The notes under the pieces: generated by a model
What the model was told of the DNA's origin: nothing
The model's input: only the letters and a program-made list of their open reading frames with translations
The model's database searches: none
Assembly: GCA_002909145.1 (NCBI GenBank)
Contig: PNQY01000032.1
Location: 1-43,503 of the forward strand
Source: Candidatus Thioglobus perditus
GTDB lineage: Bacteria > Pseudomonadota > Gammaproteobacteria > PS1 > Pseudothioglobaceae
Length of the DNA stretch: 43,503 bases
Reading direction: 5' to 3'
Program-made: the position numbers and the translations under genes
In this document: in pieces, positions 32,350 through 41,185 of the stretch
Layout of the letters: every line of letters starts with the position of its first letter
Position numbering within the stretch: position 1 is the first letter of the stretch

Positions 32350-33240
32350 TTATATAACTCCCAAATTAGATAAGTCTTGCTCTAATACAACTTGAGCTTG
32401 CTGTGATAATTCTGTTAAAGGCAAGCGAATACCGTTTGCGCATTTACCCATTTTGAACATTGCCCATTTAACCGGAATTGGGTTAGATTCAATAAACAAA
32501 TGCTGATGCAGTCCAACCAGCCGCTCATTAATTGACTCCGCTAATTCTCTATTGTCATCAAACGCAGCATTATAGGCCTGAGATACTTTACTAGGAGCCA
32601 CATTTGCACTTACTGAAATACCACCATGTCCGCCCATTAATATAAACTCAACCGCAGTAGCATCATCTCCACTATAAAGCAGGAAATCTTCGGGGCACTT
32701 ATTAATTAATGCTTGTGCAACACTTAAGTCTCCAGTTGCATCTTTAATACCAATAATATTTTTAATACTAGATAGGCGCACAGCAGTTTCTACTGATAAA
32801 TCTACCGCTGTTCTACCAGGAACATTGTAAAGAATTTGATCAATTTCTACTGTTTCAGCGATTAATTTGTAATGCTGATACAAACCCTCTTGAGTTGGCT
32901 TGTTGTAATAGGGTGTAACCAGCAAACAGGCATTTGCACCAATTTCTTTAGCTGCCATTGTTAGCTCAATTGCCTCAGACGTTGAGTTAGCACCAGTACC
33001 AGCAATAACCGCAATCCTGCCATCAGAGAACTCAATTGTCTTACGCATAACTTCAATATGCTCATCATGATTAAGCGTGGCACTCTCACCTGTTGTTCCC
33101 ATTGAGATAATGGCATTAGTGCCTGACTCAACATGAAAATCAACCAAAGATTTTAACGCGTCAAAATCCACTGCCCCATTTTCAAGCATTGGGGTTATTA
33201 GGGCTACCATTGAGCCGGTTAAAGGGTGGTTAAGGCGCAT
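32350..33240 (-). CDS. dapA: 4-hydroxy-tetrahydrodipicolinate synthase
   Basis: DapA condenses pyruvate with aspartate semialdehyde in the lysine and diaminopimelate pathway. The 296-residue TIM-barrel protein begins MRLNHPLTGSMVALITPM. It has GTTGESATLNHDE near residue 45, the proton-relay tyrosine in LYNVPGRTA, and the Schiff-base lysine in IIGIKDATGD. I chose the ATG; a TTG four codons upstream is less likely. An intrinsic terminator for amtB lies 60 bases upstream, so dapA starts its own unit with bamC and ligA. Confidence 0.95.
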   Translation of the reverse strand: MRLNHPLTGSMVALITPMLENGAVDFDALKSLVDFHVESGTNAIISMGTTGESATLNHDEHIEVMRKTIEFSDGRIAVIAGTGANSTSEAIELTMAAKEIGANACLLVTPYYNKPTQEGLYQHYKLIAETVEIDQILYNVPGRTAVDLSVETAVRLSSIKNIIGIKDATGDLSVAQALINKCPEDFLLYSGDDATAVEFILMGGHGGISVSANVAPSKVSQAYNAAFDDNRELAESINERLVGLHQHLFIESNPIPVKWAMFKMGKCANGIRLPLTELSQQAQVVLEQDLSNLGVI

Positions 33241-33300
33241 CTTTATAAACAATAAAACTTATTAATATTAATTATATACGAATCAATTTTTGTAGGCATA

Positions 33301-33338
33301 AAAAAACCCGTTAATAGTCAAAACTATTAACGGGTTTT
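33301..33338 (-). terminator. Intrinsic terminator after amtB (second copy)
   Basis: A perfect 15-bp stem (AAAACCCGTTAATAG with CTATTAACGGGTTTT) with a six-base loop runs into T residues on the minus strand, 17 bases after the amtB stop. Confidence 0.92.
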
Positions 33339-33355
33339 ATCTATATTAACTAGGC

Positions 33356-34630
33356 TTATAGGTCATACCCAGTTTCTTCATGTGAAATAATATCCAGACC
33401 CTGCTGCTCTTCCTCTTCATTTACTCTTAGACCGGTAATCATATCTACCACTTTAAGAATGATATAAGTTGCCACTGCAGTATAAACAACAGTTGCTATA
33501 ACACCGGTAAACTGAATTTGCAGTTGATCAGCAATAACAATTGCCTCACGATCCCAACCACCTTGTCCAGAGAAAATACCCAGCTCTTTGGATGCAAAGA
33601 TACCAGCCATTAATGTGCCAATAATACCGCCCACACCATGCACAGGAAATACATCTAATGAATCATCAATCTTGAATTTTTGCTTAATAATGATTACTGC
33701 ATTAAAACAAACAATACTGGCAATAAAACCAATCACTAAAGCACCAGCAGGACCAACAAAACCAGAAGCCGGTGTAATTGTACCAAGTCCTGCAACCATT
33801 CCGGTTACTGTACCTAGTGCAGTAGGCTTGCCAAATTTAATCCACTCATAAAACATCCAAGTAATTGCACCTGTAGACGCCGCAATATGTGTGGATAAAA
33901 TAGCCATAGCCGCATCACCACCTGCTGCAAGTGCAGATCCACCATTAAATCCGAACCAGCCAACCCAAAGCATAGCTGCACCAGTAATGGTCATTGTCAT
34001 ATTATGTGGAGGCATAGGTTTTTTTGGGAATCCTCGTCTTGGGCCTAATACAATAGCCGCAACCAATGCTGCAATACCTGCAGTAATATGAACAACAGTA
34101 CCGCCAGCATAATCAAGAACATTACCTAACCATCCGCCGCCCCACACCCAATGGGTAATTGGTGCGTAGACCACTAATAGCCAAATACTACTAAATAATA
34201 GCACCGCTGAAAACCTCATTCTTTCAGCATAGCCACCAATTATTAGAGCTGGAGTAATAATGGCAAATGTCATTTGAAACATTGCAAATAGAGATTCTGG
34301 AATAGATCCATTTACAGTGTCCATACTAACTTGAGCCAGAAGCACATTAGAAAAATCTCCAAAGTAAGGATTGTCACCTGAGAAGGCAATAGAATAACCA
34401 ACAATAAACCACAAAATGCTCATAATTCCAGCAATTGCAAAGCATTGCATTAACACTGAGAGTATATTTTTAGTGCGAACTAGGCCGCCATAAAATAGTG
34501 CCAATCCAGGAAGAGTCATAAACAACACCAAAGCAGTTGATGTCATAATCCATGCAGTGTCTGCACCATTAACAACTTCTTCGGCAAACACAGACATTGG
34601 CATTAAAGCCAATAATAATAATAATTTCAT
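33356..34630 (-). CDS. amtB: Ammonium transporter, second copy
   Basis: The 424-residue protein starts with a cleavable signal peptide (MKLLLLLALMPMSVFA, cut near residue 16), as in classical AmtB. The mature N-terminus is ADTAWIMTSTALVLFMT. The family signature is DYAGGTVVHITAGIAAL, with the first pore histidine, and the second histidine is in FPVHGVGGIIGTL. The C-tail GLRVNEEEEQQGLDIISHEE is the GlnK-contact region. It follows glnK by 10 bases. Compared with the first copy it is the more canonical gammaproteobacterial AmtB, so the two may differ in affinity or expression. Confidence 0.96.
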   Translation of the reverse strand: MKLLLLLALMPMSVFAEEVVNGADTAWIMTSTALVLFMTLPGLALFYGGLVRTKNILSVLMQCFAIAGIMSILWFIVGYSIAFSGDNPYFGDFSNVLLAQVSMDTVNGSIPESLFAMFQMTFAIITPALIIGGYAERMRFSAVLLFSSIWLLVVYAPITHWVWGGGWLGNVLDYAGGTVVHITAGIAALVAAIVLGPRRGFPKKPMPPHNMTMTITGAAMLWVGWFGFNGGSALAAGGDAAMAILSTHIAASTGAITWMFYEWIKFGKPTALGTVTGMVAGLGTITPASGFVGPAGALVIGFIASIVCFNAVIIIKQKFKIDDSLDVFPVHGVGGIIGTLMAGIFASKELGIFSGQGGWDREAIVIADQLQIQFTGVIATVVYTAVATYIILKVVDMITGLRVNEEEEQQGLDIISHEETGYDL

Positions 34631-34640
34631 TTTTTACCCC

Positions 34641-34979
34641 TTAAAGTGCGTCTTTATCTGTTTCGCCAGTGCGAATACGTACAACTTTATCTAAATTGGA
34701 TACAAATATCTTGCCATCTCCAACCTTGCCAGAATTAGCAACATTTTTAATAGCCTCAATAACCTCATCAAGTTTTGATGCAGGAATTGCAATTTCTAAT
34801 TTAATTTTTGGTAAAAAATCAACCTGATACTCTGCCCCACGATACAACTCAGTGTGGCCTTTTTGACGACCAAAACCTTTAACTTCAGTCACTGTGATTC
34901 CAGAAACGCCAACTTCAGATAGTGCCTCCCTGACATCATCTAATTTGTGTGGCCTTAGAATTGCCGTTACAAATTTCAT
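34641..34979 (-). CDS. glnK: PII nitrogen regulator, second copy
   Basis: This 112-residue PII protein has the canonical length, the T-loop Tyr51 ([12 protein letters not shown]), the B-loop [12 protein letters not shown] and the C-terminal [13 protein letters not shown]. It is closely related to the first copy but lacks its three-residue insert before the B-loop. AGGAGAG precedes the ATG by about 5 bases. The leader upstream has a second ANTAR-type hairpin pair. Confidence 0.95.
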   Translation of the reverse strand: MKFVTAILRPHKLDDVREALSEVGVSGITVTEVKGFGRQKGHTELYRGAEYQVDFLPKIKLEIAIPASKLDEVIEAIKNVANSGKVGDGKIFVSNLDKVVRIRTGETDKDAL

Positions 34980-34997
34980 ACTTCTCTCCTTTGATAA

Positions 34998-35019
34998 TTA
35001 CAAATTTTGCAATTTGTAA
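34998..35019 (-). promoter_or_regulatory. GNRA-loop hairpin just before the second glnK ribosome site
   Basis: On the minus strand a perfect 9-bp stem (TTACAAATT, AATTTGTAA) carries the four-base loop GCAA, a stable GNRA-type loop, about 18 bases before the start codon. A near copy of its 5' arm (TTTACAAGTTGC) lies 30 bases upstream, so alternative pairing of the 3' arm is possible. Confidence 0.55.
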
Positions 35020-35051
35020 ATAGAAATAAAACCCTTCGTGGGCAACTTGTA

Positions 35052-35096
35052 AAGCAACAATGCTTGGTTTTTTTAACTCTACGTCGTTGTAGGGTT
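35052..35096 (-). promoter_or_regulatory. ANTAR-type double hairpin in the second glnK leader
   Basis: P1 (35075-35096) pairs AACCCTAC with GTAGAGTT (one mismatch) around loop AACGAC. P2 (35052-35065) pairs AAGC with GCTT around loop ATTGTT. Both six-base loops carry A at position 1 and G at position 4. A terminator is less clear here: CCC ACGAA GGG (35028-35038) is followed by TTTTATTT. Confidence 0.62.
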
Positions 35097-35105
35097 AATG
35101 CTGAC

Positions 35106-35134
35106 ATTATAGAATTTTTTAGAAAAAAAGCAAA
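35106..35134 (-). promoter_or_regulatory. Probable promoter of glnK-amtB (second copy)
   Basis: On the minus strand TTTGCT is followed by 17 bases and a consensus TATAAT. The -35 box lies just after the trmD stop codon. The start would fall about 120 bases before glnK and include the whole hairpin pair. Confidence 0.65.
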
Positions 35135-35137
35135 TTT

Positions 35138-35812
35138 TTACTTTTGTAGTAGATCTTTACGTTTTTCTCTGGTTTTAATAATAGACTGCTCAGATCTCCA
35201 GGAGTCAATATTGGCTTGATGACCACTAAGTAGAACCTCTGGAACCTTTTGATTATCGATTGTATCTGGTCTTGTGTAGTGCGGATAGTCAAGTAGATTA
35301 TTAGCAAATGAATCGTTAAGAGAATCAGTATTACCAAGTACTCCTGGAATTTGACGACTAACAGCATCAATCAATACCATTGATGCCAATTCCCCACCAC
35401 TAATTACATAATCCCCTATGGATACTTCCATATCAACGTCATGCTCAATAATACGCTCATCCACACCCTCATAACGTCCACACAATAATGTTATAGAGTC
35501 TAACTCTGATAACTCTTTTGCAAGCTTGTGAGTTAGTTTTTTTCCTTGTGGTGATAAATATATAACTTTGGTTTTTGGTTTTTTTTGTTTTATTTTGTTA
35601 ATACAGTCTCTAATTGGCTTAACTTGCATAACCATGCCAGCACCACCGCCATACGGTTTATCATCCACATTTTTGTATTTATTATTACTAAAATCTCTAA
35701 GTTGCCAAGTATTTATTGAAAGTAATGATTTTTTTATTCCACGCGCCACAACCCCTTCACTCTTTATTGCAGAGAACATTTCAGGAAATAAAGTGATAAC
35801 ATCAAAACGCAT
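35138..35812 (-). CDS. trmD: tRNA (guanine37-N1) methyltransferase
   Basis: TrmD methylates G37 of tRNAs reading CNN codons, preventing frameshifts. The 224-residue SPOUT protein has MRFDVITLFPEMF at its start, the G-rich MVMQVKPI region, and the knot motifs LLCGRYEGVDERI and SIGDYVISGGELAS. It is slightly shorter than E. coli TrmD (255), the loss being at the C-terminal end. The usual rpsP-rimM-trmD-rplS operon is broken; here it follows dapE by 12 bases. Confidence 0.95.
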   Translation of the reverse strand: MRFDVITLFPEMFSAIKSEGVVARGIKKSLLSINTWQLRDFSNNKYKNVDDKPYGGGAGMVMQVKPIRDCINKIKQKKPKTKVIYLSPQGKKLTHKLAKELSELDSITLLCGRYEGVDERIIEHDVDMEVSIGDYVISGGELASMVLIDAVSRQIPGVLGNTDSLNDSFANNLLDYPHYTRPDTIDNQKVPEVLLSGHQANIDSWRSEQSIIKTREKRKDLLQK

Positions 35813-35824
35813 AAATATGCATTG

Positions 35825-36955
35825 TTAAGTTAGTATATTTTTTAGAATATGATAATAAATATCACTCAAATCATCTAAATCTTGGACAGATACACATTCA
35901 TCGACTTGATGAATAGTTGCGTTTAAAGGGCCTAACTCCACAACTTGTGCGCCCAATATTGGGGCAATAAAACGACCATCAGAGGTGCCTCCAGAGGTAG
36001 ATAATTCTGTATTAATACCCTTTACAGTTTTGATAGCGTCAACACAACTATTGACCAGCTCACCTTTTGGAGTTAAAAATGGGTATCCAGAATGCTCCCA
36101 CTCAATCTTATACTCTAAAGAATGTCTGTCTAAAATATCACAAACCCTATTTTGCAATTCATCATGCGTACACTGCGTTGAATAACGGAAATTAAAAACA
36201 ACCTCTACCTCTGCTGGAATAACATTAGTAACCCCCGTACCAGAGTGAATATTTGACACCTGAAAACTAGTAGCTGGAAAATACTCATTGCCCTCATCCC
36301 ATAATTCGTTACACAAATCATCTACAGCTGGAATAGCTAAATGAATAGGATTGTTTGCTAAATGGGGGTAGGCTATATGACCTTGTTTACCAATAATGGT
36401 TAATTTGCCATTAAGAGATCCTCGACGGCCGTTTTTAATCACATCTCCCAATGTGTTTGTTGCTGATGGCTCACCAACCAAACAATAATCAACATTTTGA
36501 CCTATGAATTTTAAATGTTCTGCAACCTTAACTGTGCCATCAACTGCAGGCCCCTCTTCATCAGAGGTTATTAAAAAGCCTATGGTCCCGTTATGATCTG
36601 GATAATCTTTAATAAACCTACTAGTGGCGACTGTCATTGCAGCAAGAGAGCCTTTCATATCGGCCGCACCTCGACCATACAACATATTGTCTTTAACTTC
36701 TGCAGAAAATGGCGGAACACTCCATTTTTTTTCATCACCAACCGGAACTACATCCGTATGTCCGGCAAATACAAATACTGGCGAGCTATCACCCCTCTTA
36801 GCCCAAAAATTATCAACCTCACCAAATTTTAAATTATTTATCTTGAAGTCAGAACTCTCAAGCTCTTTAGTTAGTAATTTTTGAGCACCTTTATCATTAG
36901 GAGTAACAGAGTCTATACGAATAAGGTCTTTTGCTAATTGTAGAGTTTTACTCAT
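35825..36955 (-). CDS. dapE: Succinyl-diaminopimelate desuccinylase
   Basis: DapE hydrolyses N-succinyl-LL-diaminopimelate to release succinate. The 376-residue M20 metallopeptidase has the metal motif FVFAGHTDVVPVGD, the GRGAADMKGSLAAM segment with the bridging Asp, and the catalytic glutamate pair in TSDEEGPAVDG. The conserved STSGGTSDGRFIA lies near the C-terminus, and the late metal histidine is in ATIHQVDE. ATGA overlap links it to ccmI. It belongs to the same lysine/DAP pathway as dapA 2.6 kb away. Confidence 0.96.
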   Translation of the reverse strand: MSKTLQLAKDLIRIDSVTPNDKGAQKLLTKELESSDFKINNLKFGEVDNFWAKRGDSSPVFVFAGHTDVVPVGDEKKWSVPPFSAEVKDNMLYGRGAADMKGSLAAMTVATSRFIKDYPDHNGTIGFLITSDEEGPAVDGTVKVAEHLKFIGQNVDYCLVGEPSATNTLGDVIKNGRRGSLNGKLTIIGKQGHIAYPHLANNPIHLAIPAVDDLCNELWDEGNEYFPATSFQVSNIHSGTGVTNVIPAEVEVVFNFRYSTQCTHDELQNRVCDILDRHSLEYKIEWEHSGYPFLTPKGELVNSCVDAIKTVKGINTELSTSGGTSDGRFIAPILGAQVVELGPLNATIHQVDECVSVQDLDDLSDIYYHILKNILT

Positions 36956-38136
36956 TTCAAATAAAGATTAATTTTTGAGATTTTGCTAGACTTAATAATT
37001 TGACTTGATGTTTCTATGTCATTGTTTTCTTTTTTGGCCAAACCTGACGAGCTAATACGTGCAACTATAATAACATCACCTGCTTGTGATAATTTATTAC
37101 TCGACATTACTGAATTTGTATCAGTTAAAACAACTTTTCCACTAAAGTCTTTAAGCTTTACCTTCTGAATGGCGATAGGCATAGGTATGCCTTTTGCAGC
37201 CTTGGCATATATCATTAAATAATCATCCTTAGACCTAGAGTTACGCACTTGTTCTGATATATCAACACTAACAGTAATAGAGGTACTAGAAGTAGGCGTG
37301 GTATTAGTAATCACTTCTAATTCTGCCAAGATATTTTCTAAGGTTTTTCTATCAGGACTACTATCTGGCAATGATGCCAGTGCTCGCCTCCAAAGCCCTT
37401 TTGCTAGATCAAAATCTTTCATACTTACAGCTAACATTCCTGATAAATATAAGGCATCTGCAGCATCCGGATTAATCTCAAGAGCTTGCTTTATAAGCTC
37501 TACCGCTTGAGGCACAAACTTATTATCATTTGCGCTAATTATTGTTGATGCGTATTCAACTAACAACTCTGGATCTTTTGGGCTTAATTTATACGCTTGC
37601 TCATAGGCGTTTAAAGACTCTTCCAAGTTTCCAAGTTCAAAATATGCAAACCCCAATACTCTCCAAGTTTCACTATCGCCAGGGTTGTCAGCTAAGCGCT
37701 GTACAATGCTAGCAATACTTTGCTCTAGACTAGAAGGCGCACTTTGCTGTGAAGAATGTCTATCTACCTTTTCTACATCATGTTTTGGAGCCAGATAATT
37801 ATAAGTAACCAAAGAAATAACAGGTAGTGATATCAATACCAAAACAATAATCCAATAAGGAATATTTTGCTTACTACTTGTGCTCAATCCACCATCTGCT
37901 TGACTTAACTCCAATGCAAGAGTTTGCGTTATTTCTTCTTTGGCTTTATCAAACTCACTTTTGTCAATCAGACCTTGCTCTAAGTCTTGCTCTAACTCAG
38001 ACCGCTTCTGTTTTCCTAATGCAATATTAGAACCTTCAAGATTAACCTTGTTAGCCTTAAGCGGTCTATAAACAAACCATAAAGTCCAGATTGCAGAAAC
38101 AGCAATCATTAGACCGAAGTATGTATACATTGTCAT
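36952..38136 (-). CDS. ccmI: Cytochrome c maturation protein CcmI (CycH)
   Basis: CcmI presents apocytochrome c to the haem lyase. The 394-residue protein has an N-terminal membrane helix (residues 4-21) and a cytoplasmic loop with the KRSELEQDLEQGLIDKSEFD pattern typical of CcmI. A second helix lies near residues 93-113. A periplasmic TPR domain follows (about 150-260, for example LGFAYFELGNLEESLNAYEQ). The C-terminal part is a beta-rich domain. It overlaps ccmF by 4 bases. The usual ccmG and ccmH between ccmF and ccmI are missing here. Confidence 0.92.
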   Translation of the reverse strand: MTMYTYFGLMIAVSAIWTLWFVYRPLKANKVNLEGSNIALGKQKRSELEQDLEQGLIDKSEFDKAKEEITQTLALELSQADGGLSTSSKQNIPYWIIVLVLISLPVISLVTYNYLAPKHDVEKVDRHSSQQSAPSSLEQSIASIVQRLADNPGDSETWRVLGFAYFELGNLEESLNAYEQAYKLSPKDPELLVEYASTIISANDNKFVPQAVELIKQALEINPDAADALYLSGMLAVSMKDFDLAKGLWRRALASLPDSSPDRKTLENILAELEVITNTTPTSSTSITVSVDISEQVRNSRSKDDYLMIYAKAAKGIPMPIAIQKVKLKDFSGKVVLTDTNSVMSSNKLSQAGDVIIVARISSSGLAKKENNDIETSSQIIKSSKISKINLYLK

Positions 38137-40037
38137 GACTTAACCCTCAATCTATAACGCCTATCAAACGATGCAAATAGAGCGCCTAATGACATTAGTA
38201 TCCCACCTAACCAAATCCAGCGTATCAATGGTTTGTAATAAATTCTTAGACTCCATGCATCTTTCTCCAGTGGCTCACCTAATGCTACATAAATATCACG
38301 ATAAAAAGAAGGATCAATTGCAGCTTCAGTCATAGGCATTCCTGACACATAGTTACGTTTTTCAGGCTTAAGATCTGTAATTTTATCCCCTTTAAAATAT
38401 ACCTCAACATGCCCCTTGAATCCTTGATAGTTGTGCTCAGAAAAATTATTAACACCCTTAAAAATAAACTTATAATTCTCAATCTCTCTAGTTTCACCAA
38501 CTTCCATCTTAATATCTTTTTCAACACCATATTGAGTTGTAACTGTAGCGCCTAATATAAATACACCAATGCCTATATGTGCAAGCACCATACCTATGAA
38601 TGACCATCCCATAGCTCCTTTGCTTAAATAGCGTTGAACAAAGATAACTATTGAATGCACCATTATCCAAATAAACAAGATGGTAGCTAAAAGTACAAAT
38701 AGATTATCAATCAAAAATACAGATACCCCAATCATCATGATAACAACAATCCAAGTGACTTTTAATATTCCACTAATTCTAACAACAGTGTCTTTTTTCC
38801 AGCGTAAAAACGGGCCAACAGCCATTACAATTACTGCAGGGATCATAATTGGTACAAATACCGCATCAAAATAAGGCGCACCCACCGATATCTTACCCAG
38901 ACCAAGAGAGTCTAATAATAACGGATATAGCGTACCCAGGAAAACACTCAACATTGCCGCTACCAATAAAATATTGTTAACCAATAAACCACTCTCTCGC
39001 GACAAAAGTGAGAACGTATTACTACTTTTCATTAGAGTTGCACGCCAGGCATATAGTGACAGCGAGCCACCAATAACAATAACCAAGAACACTAAAATAA
39101 ATAAACCTCTAGCCGGATCAGCCGCAAAAGAATGAACCGAAGTCAAAATGCCAGATCTAACCAAGAACGTACCTAGTAAGCTAAGTGAAAATCCAGAAAT
39201 AGCCAGTAAAACCGTCCAATGTTTAAAGGCTGAGCGTTTTTCACTTACACTTAAAGAGTGCACTAGTGCAGTAGCAATAAGCCACGGCATAAACGATGCA
39301 TTCTCTACCGGATCCCAGAACCACCAGCCACCCCAGCCGAGCTCATAATATGCCCACCAAGATCCAAGTACAATTCCAAAAGTTAAAAATGCCCAAGCAA
39401 TAAGACTCCAAGGTCTTGACCATCTAAGCCAAGTTGAATCTAGTTGTCCGCGGATAAGAGAAGAAAGTACAAACGCAAAAGGTACAGCTAGGCCTACATA
39501 GCCCATATATAGCATTGGAGGGTGAACTGCCAAGCCAAAGTCTTGTAATAATGGATTGAGCTCTCTGCCTTGTGCTGGCATAAAACTTAGACGCTCAAAA
39601 GGATTTGAAGTAAACAAAAGAAACAATAAAAATCCAATGCTAATTAATCCTAATATTATCAACACATGATTAAGCACATCAGATGGAAGGCGCTTAGAGA
39701 ATAATGAAACTGCAACGCTCCAAGATGTAAGAATTAATGCCCATAACAATAAAGAACCTTCGTGTGCACCCCAAACAGCAGAAGCTTTAAATAATATAGG
39801 TAGTTCAGTATTAGAATTATTAGCCACATACTTTACGGTAAAGTCATCAACTAGAAATGCATTCATTAATACTGCAAATGCAACAAAAATCCAAAAAAAC
39901 TGCCCCCACAATAGTGGCTTAGTCAGCTGAACTAAATTAGAGTTGTGATTAATAAAGCCAATTGTTGGCAATATAACTTGTAGTACTGCAAATGTCAGTG
40001 CTAAAACTAATGCAAAATGTCCAATTTCAACTAGCAT
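38133..40037 (-). CDS. ccmF: Haem lyase subunit CcmF
   Basis: CcmF attaches haem to apocytochrome c at the periplasmic face. The 634-residue membrane protein has many helices and the tryptophan-rich WWD motif YYELGWGGWWFWDPVENASF near residue 230, flanked by conserved histidines such as VHPPMLYMGY and WGAHEGSLLLW. The C-terminal part has FSEHNYQGFKG and a final helix. Length is typical. It lies 5 bases after serB on the same strand. Confidence 0.96.
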   Translation of the reverse strand: MLVEIGHFALVLALTFAVLQVILPTIGFINHNSNLVQLTKPLLWGQFFWIFVAFAVLMNAFLVDDFTVKYVANNSNTELPILFKASAVWGAHEGSLLLWALILTSWSVAVSLFSKRLPSDVLNHVLIILGLISIGFLLFLLFTSNPFERLSFMPAQGRELNPLLQDFGLAVHPPMLYMGYVGLAVPFAFVLSSLIRGQLDSTWLRWSRPWSLIAWAFLTFGIVLGSWWAYYELGWGGWWFWDPVENASFMPWLIATALVHSLSVSEKRSAFKHWTVLLAISGFSLSLLGTFLVRSGILTSVHSFAADPARGLFILVFLVIVIGGSLSLYAWRATLMKSSNTFSLLSRESGLLVNNILLVAAMLSVFLGTLYPLLLDSLGLGKISVGAPYFDAVFVPIMIPAVIVMAVGPFLRWKKDTVVRISGILKVTWIVVIMMIGVSVFLIDNLFVLLATILFIWIMVHSIVIFVQRYLSKGAMGWSFIGMVLAHIGIGVFILGATVTTQYGVEKDIKMEVGETREIENYKFIFKGVNNFSEHNYQGFKGHVEVYFKGDKITDLKPEKRNYVSGMPMTEAAIDPSFYRDIYVALGEPLEKDAWSLRIYYKPLIRWIWLGGILMSLGALFASFDRRYRLRVKS

Positions 40038-40042
40038 AATAA

Positions 40043-40864
40043 TTAAATATCAAATAAATCCATTATTTTATCTAATCCGCCATAACTAATAGCAATATTT
40101 GCTCTTTCTAATACCGCTGGTTTTGCATGGTACGCAACTGACAATCCGGCAACTTCCATCATTTCTAAATCATTTGCACCGTCACCAGCCACAATAACTT
40201 GATTAGCACTTATTGAATAATGATTACAAAGTTCATGAACAAAATTGGCCTTAGTTGTAGAATTAACAATAGAGCCTTTAACCATTCCAGTCAATTTATT
40301 ATTTTCTACATCCAAAGTGTTTGCACGCGAATGATCAAGACCTATGTCCTTGGCCAATTGATCGGTAAAAAAAGTAAACCCACCTGAAACCACCGCACTT
40401 TTGATTGACCTAGAACTAAAGAAATTAATTAATTCTTCACCGCCAGGATTTACCTGCAAACGCTCGGAATAGACCTTATCAAGCACACCAACATCCAAAC
40501 CTTTTAACAACTCTACACGCTCAATTAAAGATGCATTAAAGTCTAACTCTCCTTGCATAGCTCGCTCAGTAATTGCAGCAACTTGTGGTTTTATGTTGGC
40601 AAAGTCAGCAATTTCATCAATACATTCAATACTAATAAGTGTTGAATCCATATCACTAACAAATAACGCCACTCTAGAAAAATCGAAATCTTCTGGCAGA
40701 TAATTTAAATCTACTTTGTATTCAGACCTTAGAGGTTTAAGATCTATATTTTTATCCGTGTAAAGACGAAAATGATTAAATCTTGATTCAAATTTACAAT
40801 CAAGTGTTGTAGATAAGTGTGTTGCTATTTTCAGGTCTTGACTATGCAGAATAATTGTCTTCAT
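40043..40864 (-). CDS. serB: Phosphoserine phosphatase
   Basis: SerB removes phosphate from O-phosphoserine in serine synthesis. The 273-residue HAD-family protein has the nucleophile motif FVSDMDSTLIS near residue 70, the serine motif KSAVVSGGFTF and the metal motif VAGDGANDLEM near residue 220. An N-terminal region of about 65 residues precedes the HAD core, as in other proteobacterial SerB. A TATAAT-like hexamer lies at 40879-40884 upstream on the minus strand. Confidence 0.95.
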   Translation of the reverse strand: MKTIILHSQDLKIATHLSTTLDCKFESRFNHFRLYTDKNIDLKPLRSEYKVDLNYLPEDFDFSRVALFVSDMDSTLISIECIDEIADFANIKPQVAAITERAMQGELDFNASLIERVELLKGLDVGVLDKVYSERLQVNPGGEELINFFSSRSIKSAVVSGGFTFFTDQLAKDIGLDHSRANTLDVENNKLTGMVKGSIVNSTTKANFVHELCNHYSISANQVIVAGDGANDLEMMEVAGLSVAYHAKPAVLERANIAISYGGLDKIMDLFDI

Positions 40865-41185
40865 ATATCAACCGATAAATTATAGTGTGGAAGAAAAAAC
40901 TCGAGTATGCTTTATAAGTCATTGATTTAACTCAACTTTAATATTTTATATTTATTTTACATGCCAGCTGGTGTTTGCTTAGCCTCTACACAACCATACA
41001 AGTTTTATGAAGATTATACATAAAAAAAGTAGCTACTTAGGGCGGCTAATTCCTAGATTATTAAGACCTCATTAGATCTAAACTAGCAGTATTGCGGCCA
41101 GCTTCTCAAAATCACGACATTAGCTAGTTTCGATTACAGAATTGGTCCGCTGATGCACTTTAGGTCTGGATCAATGGTGTGAGCC
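40865..41185. other. Non-coding transition zone to the GC-rich tail
   Basis: I see no gene in this 321-base stretch. The left third is AT-rich and holds the likely serB promoter. From about 41070 rightward the base composition changes toward that of the GC-rich genes. No tRNA, integrase or clear inverted repeat of an insertion sequence marks the junction. Confidence 0.6.
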
